Source of the DNA: Acinetobacter modestus
Lineage (GTDB): Bacteria; Pseudomonadota; Gammaproteobacteria; Pseudomonadales; Moraxellaceae
DNA: 64,000 nucleotides
Assembly (NCBI RefSeq): GCF_014636095.1
Contig: NZ_BMDV01000009.1
Span: 1-64,000 of the forward strand
Direction: 5' to 3'
The notes under the pieces are model-generated. The model was not told where the DNA came from. It ran no database searches and saw nothing but the letters and a program-made list of their open reading frames with translations. Within the stretch, counting starts at the first letter, position 1. Every line of letters begins with the position of its first letter. Positions 8,761-20,172 of this stretch are shown piece after piece. The translations under genes and the position numbers were made by a program.

Positions 8761-9198
8761 TTATTTTAATGCAAGATTATTTCCAACACTTTGTTCAATA
8801 GCAATAATATTTTGTTTAATCAATTCAGGAATAGCTAGTTTATTGGACGTTAATTTATCAACACAAACCATCACCGCCTCTCCTGTTGCAACGATTTGGT
8901 TTTGTGTTTCACTCCATAAACTATAATGCATTCGAAAAGCACTATTTCTGAGCTCCTCAATACGTGCACCAATATGCAGCACATCAGGGTAAAATACTGG
9001 CTTTAAATATTTACATTGACTAGAGGCTACCACCGTCACTATATCTTGATCAAATATATTTAATGCCATTAAATAAGCAATTCGTGCACTTTCAATATAG
9101 CGATAATACTGCACATTATTTACATGCCCAAAAGCATCCATATCGCCCCAAGCAATTGTTTGTCGATGTACAATAGGGTAGACAGACAGTTCTTTCAT
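8761..9198 (-). CDS. Acyl-CoA thioesterase, 4HBT hotdog family
   Basis: Single hotdog-fold domain of 145 residues. The family signature WGDMDAFGHVNNVQYYRYIESARI (about residues 18-41) carries the catalytic Asp of the 4-hydroxybenzoyl-CoA thioesterase type. Likely hydrolyses acyl-CoA in the cytoplasm; substrate cannot be told from sequence. It starts seven bases after hemY ends, so it may be the last gene of the hemC-hemD-hemX-hemY transcript. Start ATG at 9198 with GAGTG upstream. Confidence 0.85.
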   Translation of the reverse strand: MKELSVYPIVHRQTIAWGDMDAFGHVNNVQYYRYIESARIAYLMALNIFDQDIVTVVASSQCKYLKPVFYPDVLHIGARIEELRNSAFRMHYSLWSETQNQIVATGEAVMVCVDKLTSNKLAIPELIKQNIIAIEQSVGNNLALK

Positions 9199-9205
9199 AT
9201 TTCAC

Positions 9206-10399
9206 TCATATCTTAAAGTTTAGAAAATTAACATCATTTTCAAAGATTAAATTCAACTGTCTGATTAAATCCAGATTATCTCCAAGCGTTGACTTAATCC
9301 GCAAATAGCTCATTAATATATTATCAGGATATAAAGTTAATAACTGCTCAGCTTCTTCTGAACGTTGAGTTGCAACATAAATATGCCATTTTGCAAAGGT
9401 CAACATTGGAACACTCATGTAACGCTGTTCTAGCTGAATAATACGTTGCTCAACATAGCTATAATCGGGAATTTGCTTCAGTAGTTGCTGTTGGAACCAA
9501 AGATAAAAAACCTCTGGATCGAAATTTTCTTGCAATAAATGCAATGCAAGATCCTCATGCTGCAATCCCATTTCTGGCATACGTGCTAATAATTTTAACC
9601 ACAAAACCTTACTACTATATGGTCGTGCTTGAATTTCATTCTCTAGAGCAATATATCGCTGTTGCAGTGCAGCTAAGTCATCCACAGATGCTTGATCAAA
9701 CTGTATGAGTAATTGTTGCAACCAAAGATCGCGATGTTCTGCACTTAATAAACCATGCTGAATTGATTGTAAAAATAACCAAGGCTGTTGTAAGGCAAGT
9801 TTGCCCCACAAAACGGTAATGCGTTGTTGGTAAGCAGTTTCAATCTCAGCCAACCAAGGTGAAAGCTGATGCTGTGCAAGGAATTCTAGATGCGTTAATG
9901 CTTTTTCTGTTTCATGTTGCTCTAAGAAAATATCGATCCGCTGTAGTTCTGCAAGCTCAAAGGCCATCGGTGCTGATTTCTCTAATTTCTGCAAAGCCAG
10001 TTGATAGTCACCATTTTTATAATCAAATTGTGCATCAACAATATTACTCAGCAAGCCTGATTGAGTAAAAACACGCTCAATAAATCCTTGCTGCTCTTTG
10101 GCCGCATCAAGCAGCCAGACTATACCGAGCTGCTCATATGGATGTAGATCTTTAAATTGTAAAATATTTTCTTTCTTACGCTGTTCTCGCGCAAAATATC
10201 TGCGACTCACAAACCATAACAACTGTGCGAATAAACTAATTACAATAAAAAGTACGATTAAGCCCCATAAACTGCTTTGGAACTGCCAATCGCGCCAGTA
10301 AATATACACATAGCCATTACCGTAGCCATAGCTCATCATGGCAAACATAGCAAAAAATAATAGGCTTACAAGTAAATAAATGAGCACCAGTTGTTTCAT
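9206..10399 (-). CDS. hemY: HemY-like membrane TPR protein
   Basis: Proteobacterial HemY homologue, an inner-membrane protein of unclear role encoded with porphyrin genes (not the HemY protoporphyrinogen oxidase of Gram-positives). Two N-terminal membrane segments (about residues 2-20 and 38-62) precede a helical, TPR-like cytoplasmic domain. The ATG at 10399 is preferred over an upstream TTG at 10423, which would overlap hemX; GGGG lies ten bases before it. Length 397 fits. Downstream partner of hemX. Confidence 0.85.
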   Translation of the reverse strand: MKQLVLIYLLVSLLFFAMFAMMSYGYGNGYVYIYWRDWQFQSSLWGLIVLFIVISLFAQLLWFVSRRYFAREQRKKENILQFKDLHPYEQLGIVWLLDAAKEQQGFIERVFTQSGLLSNIVDAQFDYKNGDYQLALQKLEKSAPMAFELAELQRIDIFLEQHETEKALTHLEFLAQHQLSPWLAEIETAYQQRITVLWGKLALQQPWLFLQSIQHGLLSAEHRDLWLQQLLIQFDQASVDDLAALQQRYIALENEIQARPYSSKVLWLKLLARMPEMGLQHEDLALHLLQENFDPEVFYLWFQQQLLKQIPDYSYVEQRIIQLEQRYMSVPMLTFAKWHIYVATQRSEEAEQLLTLYPDNILMSYLRIKSTLGDNLDLIRQLNLIFENDVNFLNFKI

Positions 10400-10406
10400 A
10401 ATTACA

Positions 10407-11234
10407 TTACCCCAGCAAACCAAGGGTCGTTAATTTAGGTGTCGGAATAACTGAAAGATTTAACAACTTTTCTAATTTTTGCTTGATCGTTTGACTGTTT
10501 TGATCAGGTAATATTGATAATAATCGAATTACCTCTTGAACGGATTTGCGATACTCAGATGCTTGCCCTTGATGTAAGGCTTGTGAAGCAAGTAGTAAAC
10601 GTAACTGACCTTCTTTTAAAATGAGATGACGATTGATTAAATCAGGTTGTGTACGCTGCACCTTTTCAAATTTGAACCAAGACCACCATGAAGAAGCTTC
10701 AGCTTGTTGCATTTTAATAGTTGGGTTATGCACTTCTTGTAAAAGCTTTTGATCCAATTGCTGCAATAAAGTATCAATCTGTTGCTGCTGTTGGGTTTGC
10801 ATAAGCACATAATGTTGAATAGCTTGTTTATCCTGTTCGATCGCTTTCATCAAACTATGCTGTAAAGCAGGAGAAACCGTATATTGAACAATATGCTGCT
10901 GTACTTGATTTAATTGATCAATCGCATAAATGAACTGTTGTTGATCTATTGCGAATTGAACTAACTGTAATTGCTGTTTGATTAATATAACAGGAGCAAC
11001 ACCCGTGACCATACTGGGTAAGCTCGAAGCTTCTGAAGGGTCAGATAAATGAGCATCTTGTAATTTTCGCTGCACAGCGACAAATTGATCATTCAGCAAA
11101 GAATAACGTTGCTGCTGCTGTGTAAGCTGTTGCTGGAGTTGAGGAACGATCTGAGAATATTGTGCTACGTCATAACTAAGTTTGGCTAACCATAATAAAC
11201 TTAGTAATAAAATCAGGTAAACAATCTTTCTCAT
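10407..11234 (-). CDS. hemX: HemX-like membrane protein
   Basis: HemX homologue of the hemCDXY cluster. A single N-terminal membrane segment (IVYLILLLSLLWLAKLSYDV) is followed by a Gln-rich coiled coil (about residues 25-50) and a helical periplasmic domain. The ATG at 11234 overlaps the hemD stop (ATGA) and has AAGGA seven bases upstream, so it is preferred over a TTG at 11249; the product is 275 residues. Despite the old name, no methyltransferase motifs are present. Precise function unknown. Confidence 0.85.
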   Translation of the reverse strand: MRKIVYLILLLSLLWLAKLSYDVAQYSQIVPQLQQQLTQQQQRYSLLNDQFVAVQRKLQDAHLSDPSEASSLPSMVTGVAPVILIKQQLQLVQFAIDQQQFIYAIDQLNQVQQHIVQYTVSPALQHSLMKAIEQDKQAIQHYVLMQTQQQQQIDTLLQQLDQKLLQEVHNPTIKMQQAEASSWWSWFKFEKVQRTQPDLINRHLILKEGQLRLLLASQALHQGQASEYRKSVQEVIRLLSILPDQNSQTIKQKLEKLLNLSVIPTPKLTTLGLLG

Positions 11235-12007
11235 ATACGTCCTTGCCAAGCACCGATACGTTGAATAATCTCTGATATAGATAAATTATCAAGCTGAATA
11301 ATGTTAATCTCTTGATGTGTTTGCAACCGTGCATTTTTGAGTAGCTGCGTTAAACGTTCACCTAGCGCCAAATATATCCATTTCACATCTATATTATTTT
11401 GACCACAAAGCTGCTGCCAATTATTCCAACTCGCCTCACTACTAATCAACACCATAACAGGTTGACTTGGCATTATTTTTTTTAAAATTTTTGGAAAAAG
11501 CGTAACACTTTGAATTGGGCATTGGCGACGATAAAGAACAAAATTAAGAATCTCGACACCTTGCTGTTGCAACTGTTGCATCATAAACTGCCGCCCCCCA
11601 AGACCACGCCAAAAAGCAACTTTATCCAAATGTACTTGTTGATTTAATATTGGGAGATCTAGCATACCTTCCGAAGTTTCAACCTCAGGGATGTGGCTGT
11701 CTATATTAAATTTTGCGAGTGCTTGGGCAGTTGCTTGACCCACTGCGATCCATTGCACATGCTTGAGTTGATCTAAGGATATCTTTTGTTGTTGTAAATA
11801 TTGCATACCGACATCAACGGCGGTCGGGCTGACAACAACAATAACTTGCACCTGCTCAAGTTGCTGATAAAGTTCACGTAAATTCACCGAAAAAGGTTCA
11901 GCAACAAGCTCCAATAATGGCAGATTGATAACTTGATGACCCATCTCCAACAATGCTTGCGTTAAGTTCACAGCACGATCTTCAGGGCGCGTATTAATAA
12001 AAAGCAT
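11231..12007 (-). CDS. hemD: Uroporphyrinogen-III synthase
   Basis: Cyclises hydroxymethylbilane with D-ring inversion to uroporphyrinogen III, the branch point to haem and sirohaem. The 258-residue protein has the bilobed fold of this divergent family; visible signatures are NTRPED at the start, VVVSPTAVDVGM (about 80) and LISSEASWNNW (about 185). The start shares a base with the hemC stop (TAATG), and its stop overlaps hemX. The context makes the call firm. Confidence 0.92.
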   Translation of the reverse strand: MLFINTRPEDRAVNLTQALLEMGHQVINLPLLELVAEPFSVNLRELYQQLEQVQVIVVVSPTAVDVGMQYLQQQKISLDQLKHVQWIAVGQATAQALAKFNIDSHIPEVETSEGMLDLPILNQQVHLDKVAFWRGLGGRQFMMQQLQQQGVEILNFVLYRRQCPIQSVTLFPKILKKIMPSQPVMVLISSEASWNNWQQLCGQNNIDVKWIYLALGERLTQLLKNARLQTHQEINIIQLDNLSISEIIQRIGAWQGRI

Positions 12008-12924
12008 TAATAAAGCGCTTTTAACAATTCACCTGCACCTTGCTCCAATAAGCATTGTGCAAGTTGTTCACCTAATTGTTCAGCATCTTCTGAAGTTCCA
12101 ATTAATTGTTGTTTTAGTAAGATTTTGCCATCAACACTTCCCACACGACCTTCAATGTAGAGCTTATCATTGGCTAAAGTTGCATACCCTGCGATTGGAA
12201 CTTGACAACCACCTTCTAGATAGGCATTAAACGCACGTTCTGCACGCACACAAATTGAGGTTTCTTCATGCTGTAATGGTTGAATGATTTTTAATAATTC
12301 CACATCATCTGCACGGCACTCTAAGCCTAATGCACCCTGACCAACAGCAGGTAAACTTAAAACAGGCGCTAAACAATGACGAATTCGATCTGCCAAACCT
12401 AAACGCTTTAATCCTGCACTGGCTAAAATAATGGCATCATATAAACCATCATCAAGTTTTGATAACCGTGTACCCACATTCCCACGTAAGTCAATAATCT
12501 CTAAATCAGGGCGTATTTGTAAGATCTGGCATTTGCGACGCAAACTAGATGTACCTACTTTGGCACCTTGAGGTAACTCATCAAAACTTTGGTAATGATT
12601 CGAAACGAAGGCATCAAGTGGGTCTTCTCGCTCACAAGTCACAGCGAGCGTTAAACCTTCTGGTAAGTGCATTGGCACGTCTTTCATTGAATGGACCGCC
12701 AAATCAGCGCGACCATCTAACAAAGCAGCTTCCAGTTCTTTAACGAATAATCCTTTACCACCAATTTTTGCCAAAGGTGTATCTAGAATTTTATCACCCT
12801 GCGTCACAAACTTAACCAACTCAACCGTTAAATCTGGATAAAGCGCGTTTAAACGGGAGCGAATATGCTCCGCCTGCCAAAGTGCAAGAGGGCTTTGTCG
12901 AGTCGCAATTTTTAAGGTTTTCAT
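12007..12924 (-). CDS. hemC: Porphobilinogen deaminase (hydroxymethylbilane synthase)
   Basis: Polymerises four porphobilinogens into hydroxymethylbilane. The 305-residue protein shows [16 protein letters not shown] at the N-terminus, the substrate-binding block [12 protein letters not shown] and LRGNVGTRL, and the cofactor-binding Cys in [12 protein letters not shown] (about 240). First gene of hemC-hemD-hemX-hemY; about 100 bases separate it from algR. This algZ-algR-hemC order is the same as in Pseudomonas. Confidence 0.97.
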   Translation of the reverse strand: MKTLKIATRQSPLALWQAEHIRSRLNALYPDLTVELVKFVTQGDKILDTPLAKIGGKGLFVKELEAALLDGRADLAVHSMKDVPMHLPEGLTLAVTCEREDPLDAFVSNHYQSFDELPQGAKVGTSSLRRKCQILQIRPDLEIIDLRGNVGTRLSKLDDGLYDAIILASAGLKRLGLADRIRHCLAPVLSLPAVGQGALGLECRADDVELLKIIQPLQHEETSICVRAERAFNAYLEGGCQVPIAGYATLANDKLYIEGRVGSVDGKILLKQQLIGTSEDAEQLGEQLAQCLLEQGAGELLKALY

Positions 12925-13027
12925 AAATTCAAGTTAAGCATGCATCAAAACAATTGTTTCAAACTTAACTTGCTCACCTAAAATTGCAAGCAAAAACTGA
13001 TTTTTCATCTGACTTAAGCTCAATATT

Positions 13028-13768
13028 TTATAATTGATGCATACATTCTCTTAAGCTTGGTAAATGACGGCGACTCACAGATAAGCGTTCATCCAGCTCA
13101 CGTAATCTAACCTGATACTGACCAGCCGCAATCAGTTCCAACCCTTCTAAATAATCAAGAGAAACTAAAGCATTACGATGAATTCGAATGAAACGATCTG
13201 AAAACTCAGATTCTAGATCTTTTAAAGTTTCATCAATTAATACACTGCCATTTCGATGACGAACAGTGACATATTTCTGATCTGCTAAAAAATAGTAAAT
13301 ATTTTCTATTGGAATAAGTTCGACCCCGCGATAAGTTTTCGCAGCAATTTGATGGCGTTGAGTTTTAGTATCGTACATATCGTCTTGTTGTTGTAAACCA
13401 GTCATTTGTGCTTGTGTAAGTTGCGTCAGACTATTGAACACCTGTTGTAAATCTTGTTGTGCAATAGGCTTGAGCAAATATCCCTGTGCTTGAAACTTAA
13501 ACGCTTCCAATGCGTGTTGATCATATGCCGTACAAAAAATAATAGCTGGACGAGGGCTAAGATGACTGATCTGCTCAGCACACTCCAATCCGTTCATTCC
13601 AGGCATTTGAATATCTAATAGAACAACATCGGGCGAATCATTTTCAATATGGTTTAACACATCCTGCCCATGATGCGCCGTCGCAATCACTTCATGACCC
13701 ATTTGGGTCACTAAACGTGACAAACGCTCTACTGCGAGAGGTTCATCATCAGCAATCAGAACTTTCAT
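13028..13768 (-). CDS. algR: LytTR-type response regulator AlgR
   Basis: Response regulator: receiver domain (residues 1-120) with acidic pocket Asp7-Asp8, phospho-acceptor Asp52 in LLDIQMPG and Lys in LLKPI, then a LytTR DNA-binding domain (about 140-245; RIHRNALVSL, LSVSRRHLPSLR). The inner ATG at 13768 is chosen because AGGAGG lies five bases upstream; an ATG at 13804 would add 12 residues. In Pseudomonas AlgR controls alginate and type IV pili; targets here are unknown. Lies downstream of algZ with a 57-base gap. Confidence 0.92.
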   Translation of the reverse strand: MKVLIADDEPLAVERLSRLVTQMGHEVIATAHHGQDVLNHIENDSPDVVLLDIQMPGMNGLECAEQISHLSPRPAIIFCTAYDQHALEAFKFQAQGYLLKPIAQQDLQQVFNSLTQLTQAQMTGLQQQDDMYDTKTQRHQIAAKTYRGVELIPIENIYYFLADQKYVTVRHRNGSVLIDETLKDLESEFSDRFIRIHRNALVSLDYLEGLELIAAGQYQVRLRELDERLSVSRRHLPSLRECMHQL

Positions 13769-13825
13769 CCTCTCCTCCTTGTCACCGTTAACTTCATCCG
13801 TCATTTTTATGGTTAACTTAACTTA

Positions 13826-14872
13826 TTATTTTACTCGATAGTGATAACTTACCACCGTGGTATATAACGATACTCCCCCATAAACCTGAAACTTCACTGT
13901 CTGTCCGTAATAGGCTTTTAGACGTTGCTTCACATTTTCTATTGCAATACCATTCCCTTGTCTCGATTTTATTGTATCGTGAGAATAAGGGTTAGTAATG
14001 ACTATACTGACTTGATTTTGCAATATTTCAACCAATACACTAATGGTTGAGGGCTGTAAAACTTTTTCTACCCCATGAAAAATACTATTCTCTAGCAAAG
14101 GTTGCAATGTTAATAATGGAATCGTGACTCGTTTTAATTCTAAAGACGTCGCCTGTATATTCCATTCTACCTTTAAACGCTCTCCTAAACGTAATTTTTC
14201 AATACTTAAGTACTGCTGACACAAGTCAATTTCTTCAGCCAAACTCACCAATTTCAACTCTTGAAAACTGGCACGAAATAATCGTGACAAGTTAATCAAC
14301 ATGTTTTCTGCTTTGTCAGGATCAATTGAAATCAAACTCACGACGCTATTTAAACTATTAAATAAGAAGTGAGGATGAATACGTGCTTGCATAGCTTGAA
14401 TCCGTGCATTCAGCTCACTATATTGCTGATTCATCCATTGCTCTCGCATATAGAGATAACGCAAACAGAAAGCACCAAGCAAGATGCCATACCCCAAATG
14501 CAGACTTACACCTTGAAATAAGATATCTTCAGAAAAATTATTTGTTGATGAACCCCAATATTGAATTATATTAATGACACAAGTGGTAAGTAAAACAATA
14601 AGTTGAAGAAAAATAAAACCTAAAATTAACGCCATTTTCTGACTAAATTTGGCAAAAAACTCTTGAAAATAGTCAACAAAAGCAGAAAACGATAAAATTA
14701 TCCAGTTAATAAAAAGCATGTATTGAAAAACTCGGATACTTTCCACTGCTTGCCAAGAACGAGCTTCTGCAAGTGCAAGTACCATTGCCAAAACATTACT
14801 TGCTACAATTAACTCCAATAAGTGTTGCGATTGCCTTATTTTCGTAAAAAAATAGGACCCTGCTGGACTCAT
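13826..14872 (-). CDS. algZ: Sensor histidine kinase AlgZ/FimS
   Basis: Membrane sensor of the unorthodox LytS-like kinase family. Four hydrophobic segments (about residues 15-135 of this start) are followed by the His_kinase domain with phospho-accepting His in RIHPHFLFNSLNSVVSL and an ATPase part with GNGIAIENVKQRL. Start is uncertain: ATG at 14872 (MSPAGSYFF, 348 residues) keeps it clear of the divergent argH; ATGs up to 14992 would overlap argH coding DNA by 34 bases. No strong SD is visible at either. Confidence 0.85.
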   Translation of the reverse strand: MSPAGSYFFTKIRQSQHLLELIVASNVLAMVLALAEARSWQAVESIRVFQYMLFINWIILSFSAFVDYFQEFFAKFSQKMALILGFIFLQLIVLLTTCVINIIQYWGSSTNNFSEDILFQGVSLHLGYGILLGAFCLRYLYMREQWMNQQYSELNARIQAMQARIHPHFLFNSLNSVVSLISIDPDKAENMLINLSRLFRASFQELKLVSLAEEIDLCQQYLSIEKLRLGERLKVEWNIQATSLELKRVTIPLLTLQPLLENSIFHGVEKVLQPSTISVLVEILQNQVSIVITNPYSHDTIKSRQGNGIAIENVKQRLKAYYGQTVKFQVYGGVSLYTTVVSYHYRVK

Positions 14873-14958
14873 TTGACGTGTTTTCGATAACTTCTTGCGT
14901 CGAATTTCAGCAACTACGTTTGGATTTGCTATACTCTTTTTTATTTTACTGAGCCGCC

Positions 14959-16392
14959 ATGACCACATCTTCTCAATCCTCTTCTTCAGCAAGCCCTAAT
15001 CAAACCTCTGGAATGTGGGGCGGTCGCTTCTCTGAAGCAACAGATGCATTTGTTGCAGAATTTACCGCATCTGTTCAATTTGACCAACGTTTTTATAAAC
15101 AAGATATTGCAGGTTCGATTGCACATGCAACCATGCTTGCTAAAGTTGGTGTACTGACCGAGGCTGAGCGTGATGATATTATCCAAGGTTTGAATACAAT
15201 CAAAGCCGAAATCGAAGCGGGTAATTTCGAATGGCGTATTGATTTAGAAGATGTACACATGAACATTGAGTCTCGCTTGACTCAACGTATCGGCATCACA
15301 GGTAAAAAATTACATACAGGCCGTAGCCGTAATGACCAAGTTGCAACTGACATCCGTTTATATTTGCGCGATGAAATTGATGACATTTTAGGTCTATTAC
15401 TACGCTTACAAAAAGGCCTACTCAGTCTGGCAAGCAAAAATACCCATACTATCATGCCTGGTTTTACTCATTTACAAACAGCTCAGCCAGTAACATTTGG
15501 TCATCACCTGTTGGCTTGGTTTGAGATGTTGGTTCGCGATACTGAACGCCTTCAAGATTGCCGTAAGCGAGTTAATCGCATGCCACTCGGTTCAGCAGCA
15601 TTAGCAGGAACAACCTACCCAATTGATCGCGCATATACAGCAGAATTATTGGGTTTTGAAGCAGTTTCAGAAAACTCACTTGATGCTGTTTCCGATCGTG
15701 ACTTTGCGATTGAATTTAACGCTGCTGCATCATTGATCATGATGCATTTATCACGTATGTCTGAAGAACTGATTTTATGGACTTCGGCACAATTTAAATT
15801 CGTGAACATCCCAGATCGTTTCTGCACAGGCTCTTCAATTATGCCTCAGAAGAAAAATCCAGATGTACCCGAACTTGTTCGTGGTAAATCAGGTCGCGTG
15901 TTTGGTGATTTGATTAGTTTATTGACCCTAATGAAAGGTCAACCATTGGCATATAACAAAGACAACCAAGAAGATAAAGAACCTTTGTTTGATGCGATTG
16001 ATACCGTTCGTGGTTGCTTAATGGCTTTTGCAGACATGGTGCCTGCACTCGTTCCAAACATTGAAATTATGCGTGAAGCAGCACTTCGTGGTTTCTCTAC
16101 AGCAACTGACCTTGCTGATTACCTTGTGAAGAAAGGTGTTGCTTTCCGTGATGCACACGAAATTGTAGGTAAAGCAGTTGCGCTTGGTGTCGCTGAAGAA
16201 AAAGATTTATCTGAATTGACACTGGAACAGCTTCAACAATTCTCTGATTTGATCGAAGCAGATGTATTTGATAAAGCCTTAACTTTAGAAGCTTCTGTGA
16301 ATGCACGTGATCATATCGGCGGGACATCACCAAAACAAGTTGAAGCAGCTATTACTCGTGCACACACTCGCCTAGAACAGTTGTACGCTTAA
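14959..16392 (+). CDS. argH: Argininosuccinate lyase
   Basis: Last step of arginine synthesis: argininosuccinate to arginine plus fumarate, acting as a homotetramer. The 477-residue protein has the fumarase/lyase signature [12 protein letters not shown] (about 290) with the mobile catalytic Ser, HTGRSRNDQ (about 113) and the His in [10 protein letters not shown]. Divergent from algZ, as in Pseudomonas. A -10-like TATACT lies about 22 bases before the ATG, inside the longest possible algZ frame, which argues for the short algZ start. Confidence 0.97.
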   Translation: MTTSSQSSSSASPNQTSGMWGGRFSEATDAFVAEFTASVQFDQRFYKQDIAGSIAHATMLAKVGVLTEAERDDIIQGLNTIKAEIEAGNFEWRIDLEDVHMNIESRLTQRIGITGKKLHTGRSRNDQVATDIRLYLRDEIDDILGLLLRLQKGLLSLASKNTHTIMPGFTHLQTAQPVTFGHHLLAWFEMLVRDTERLQDCRKRVNRMPLGSAALAGTTYPIDRAYTAELLGFEAVSENSLDAVSDRDFAIEFNAAASLIMMHLSRMSEELILWTSAQFKFVNIPDRFCTGSSIMPQKKNPDVPELVRGKSGRVFGDLISLLTLMKGQPLAYNKDNQEDKEPLFDAIDTVRGCLMAFADMVPALVPNIEIMREAALRGFSTATDLADYLVKKGVAFRDAHEIVGKAVALGVAEEKDLSELTLEQLQQFSDLIEADVFDKALTLEASVNARDHIGGTSPKQVEAAITRAHTRLEQLYA

Positions 16393-16401
16393 GGATAAAT
16401 C

Positions 16402-16674
16402 ATGACTAGACAAGTATTTTGCCGCAAATATAAACAAGAGCTTGACGGTTTAGACTTTGCACCATTTCCAGGTGCAAAAGGCCAAGAGTTCTTTGAGACG
16501 GTTTCAAAACAGGCTTGGCAAGAATGGTTAAAACACCAAACCACGCTCATTAATGAAAAACGACTCAATGTATTCGAACCCGATGCGAAGAAGTTTCTTG
16601 AAGAGCAACGAGAGAAGTTCTTCAACAATGATGAAAGTGTTGAAAAAGCAGAAGGTTGGACGGAACAAAAGTAA
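16402..16674 (+). CDS. yggX: Fe(2+)-trafficking / oxidative-damage protection protein YggX
   Basis: Small cytosolic protein proposed to handle ferrous iron and protect Fe-S clusters. The 90 residues show the full family pattern: [19 protein letters not shown] with the conserved Cys at position 7, then [21 protein letters not shown]. It starts nine bases after argH and ends before a strong terminator, so it is probably co-transcribed with argH. In enterobacteria it is usually next to mutY instead. Confidence 0.93.
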   Translation: MTRQVFCRKYKQELDGLDFAPFPGAKGQEFFETVSKQAWQEWLKHQTTLINEKRLNVFEPDAKKFLEEQREKFFNNDESVEKAEGWTEQK

Positions 16675-16702
16675 ATCGTTTCAGCTAACACCAATGAATA
16701 AA

Positions 16703-16724
16703 AGAGAGCTAAATATAGCTCTCT
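16703..16724 (+). terminator. Terminator of argH-yggX
   Basis: Perfect 8-bp stem AGAGAGCT / AGCTCTCT around AAATAT, followed by TTTT, 28 bases after the yggX stop. It isolates yggX from the downstream candidate small RNA. Confidence 0.85.
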
Positions 16725-16781
16725 TTTTACGTGATATTTACATAAGTAATAAAGGGTTACAGAGTATACACAGTTGTCTAC

Positions 16782-16810
16782 ATGACAGATCGGCACTCTC
16801 CGCTTATATT
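16782..16810 (+). promoter_or_regulatory. Predicted promoter of an orphan small RNA
   Basis: -35 ATGACA (16782-16787), exactly 17 bp, then -10 TATATT (16805-16810): each box has one mismatch to the sigma-70 consensus. It lies between two terminators with no ORF following, so it would drive a short non-coding transcript starting near 16817-16819. Confidence 0.55.
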
Positions 16811-16817
16811 GAATAAC

Positions 16818-16903
16818 AGAAACACAAAGAGATAGTTCGATATCTCAAGCAACGCATGATATTTCTCTCCCAGACTTTCCCCCGAAGTCTGGGATTTTTT
16901 TAT
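16818..16903 (+). ncRNA. Candidate small RNA between yggX and phoU
   Basis: Predicted transcript of about 86 nt. It has a 5' hairpin (16829-16846, GAGATA/TATCTC), a single-stranded pyrimidine-rich linker (TTTCTCTCCC), then a strong terminator hairpin (16869-16893) whose loop carries five consecutive C, and a T run. No ORF with a ribosome site fits inside. C-rich loops and CUCCC stretches can pair with Shine-Dalgarno GGAG sequences in known small RNAs; that role is inference. It may already be catalogued in Acinetobacter transcriptomes. Confidence 0.5.
16869..16893 (+). terminator. Strong terminator ending the candidate small RNA
   Basis: Perfect 9-bp stem CCCAGACTT / AAGTCTGGG, loop TCCCCCG, followed by ATTTTTTTATTT. 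It lies too far beyond the yggX terminator to be needed for that gene. The remaining DNA up to phoU (16905-17089) shows no gene. Confidence 0.85.
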
Positions 16904-17092
16904 TTGTATGATGTAAATTTATATTCGCGATTATATTGGGACAATAAATTGCCCCAGCAACGTTGTTCAAATTACGCTAACCCCACAATAAAAAATACCT
17001 TAGGATTTTGAGAAATTATTGGATGACTACTCTTGAAATTTACCTAAGGATTACTTCATTTCCGATGACTTTATGCAACGTATCGCGATAAA

Positions 17093-17118
17093 AAAGCTGC
17101 TCATTATGTAGCAGCTTT
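17093..17118 (-). terminator. Terminator of phoU
   Basis: Minus-strand stem AAAGCTGCT / AGCAGCTTT with loop ACATAATG, followed by a T run, about 18 bases past the phoU stop. Confidence 0.8.
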
Positions 17119-17135
17119 GAATCTTTATTTAGTGA

Positions 17136-17858
17136 TTATTTTTGATTCACTTTTTGTTCGATTTCTTCAATACTGGTATGACGTACATCCATACCTTTTG
17201 CCATATAAATAACTTGCTCTGAAATATTACGTGCATGATCGCCAATTCGCTCAAGCGAACGTAATACCCACATCACATTAATCACACGAGCAATATGACG
17301 AGGGTCTTCAATCATGTAGGTCATCAAAGTTCGTGTTGCAGACTGATATTCACGATCAATATCCACGTCTGCCATCACCACTTTTAAAGCCTGATCAACA
17401 TCTAAACGCGCGAAAGCATCCAAAGCATCATGAATCATAACGCGCACTTGGTTACCAATATGGCGTGTTTCCATATAACCGCGTGGAGACTCACCTTCTT
17501 CACATAAATTTTGCGCAATACGAGCAATTTTTGAAGCTTCGTCACCAATCCGCTCTAAATCTGTATTTGCTTTACTCATCGCAATTACCATACGCAAATC
17601 AATTGCAGCAGGATGACGGCGAGCGAGAATCAAGGTTAAACCTTCATCAATATCACGCTCATATTGATTAACAACATTATCTTTAAATTGAACATCAATC
17701 GCCAAATTTTCATCTGTGTCTAATAAAGCATGAATTGCATTTGCAACCTGCTGCTCTACTAAGCCACCCATCGTCATAAATTTGGTATGTACATCTTGTA
17801 AGTCTTCATTAAATTGTGAAGAAATATGGTGACTTAACACAGGATTACTTGGACTCAC
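17136..17858 (-). CDS. phoU: Phosphate signalling regulator PhoU
   Basis: Negative regulator of the PhoR/PhoB response that acts with the Pst transporter. The 240-residue protein consists of two three-helix repeats, each with the metal-site motif: DTDLERIGDEASKIA (about 110) and LRSLERIGDHARNIS (about 210). The start is GTG at 17858, preceded by GGAGG six bases upstream. No pst or phoBR genes are adjacent, so phoU stands alone here, unlike the enteric pstSCAB-phoU operon. Confidence 0.95.
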   Translation of the reverse strand: MSPSNPVLSHHISSQFNEDLQDVHTKFMTMGGLVEQQVANAIHALLDTDENLAIDVQFKDNVVNQYERDIDEGLTLILARRHPAAIDLRMVIAMSKANTDLERIGDEASKIARIAQNLCEEGESPRGYMETRHIGNQVRVMIHDALDAFARLDVDQALKVVMADVDIDREYQSATRTLMTYMIEDPRHIARVINVMWVLRSLERIGDHARNISEQVIYMAKGMDVRHTSIEEIEQKVNQK

Positions 17859-18008
17859 AGTATGCCTCCACTAGACACATGGAAAAATGATTGGTGATTA
17901 AAACACAGCAATGATGAAACTTTTATGACAATAACACAGCTGAGTCAAAAGTCGATTGGTGCGAATTGATAAAACAAAAATCTAAAAATCTGTTAGTCTA
18001 AATACCTA

Positions 18009-18114
18009 GCTTGACGGAGCGCAGTTAATTAACTGCTGAGATTATCTTAATCACAAGATTTAAAGATGAGTACCGTTGAACCTGATCAGGTTAACACCTG
18101 CGTAGGAATCAAGC
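18009..18114 (+). promoter_or_regulatory. TPP riboswitch (THI element) of thiC
   Basis: The outer stem GCTTGA (18009-18014) pairs with TCAAGC (18109-18114). The pyrimidine-binding arm contains CTGAGA (18036-18041), and the pyrophosphate arm contains GAACCTGATCAGG and ACACCTGCGTAGG (18078-18106), the hallmark core of thiamine-pyrophosphate riboswitches. About 95 bases separate it from the thiC ATG. No strong T-run terminator is visible there, so control by ribosome-site access is more likely than attenuation (inference). Confidence 0.95.
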
Positions 18115-18179
18115 CCAACAAAAGCCTCGCCTTTATTTATCAAAGAGATAAATTCGCTATCGTTTTTGCTCGTGCTTGA

Positions 18180-20105
<1,926 letters not shown>

Positions 20106-20145
20106 ATCGACTAAAAAAAGATTTGCCCACGAATCATTCTCGGTT

Positions 20146-20172
20146 AGGATGAGATATGTACAATCTCATCCT
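20146..20172 (+). repeat. Perfect inverted repeat just upstream of nudF
   Basis: AGGATGAGAT (20146-20155) and ATCTCATCCT (20163-20172) can form a 10-bp stem with a 7-nt loop. No T run follows, so it is not a typical terminator. It ends eight bases before the nudF ATG at 20181 and contains the SD and ATG of a 12-codon mini-ORF that overlaps nudF. A translational or mRNA-processing control is possible. Confidence 0.5.

Noticed and set aside
14873..14992. 40-residue N-terminal extension of AlgZ
   Set aside because: Would overlap argH and its predicted -10 box; the extension is basic and unlike the family. Not fully excluded.
16389..16796. 135-codon frame on the minus strand over yggX
   Set aside because: Antisense to yggX, which matches its family in full; crosses the yggX terminator.
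16905..17089. Imperfect repeat CCTTAGGATT / CCTAAGGATT in the gap before phoU
   Set aside because: Only ten bases with a mismatch, no associated gene or mobile-element end; likely chance.
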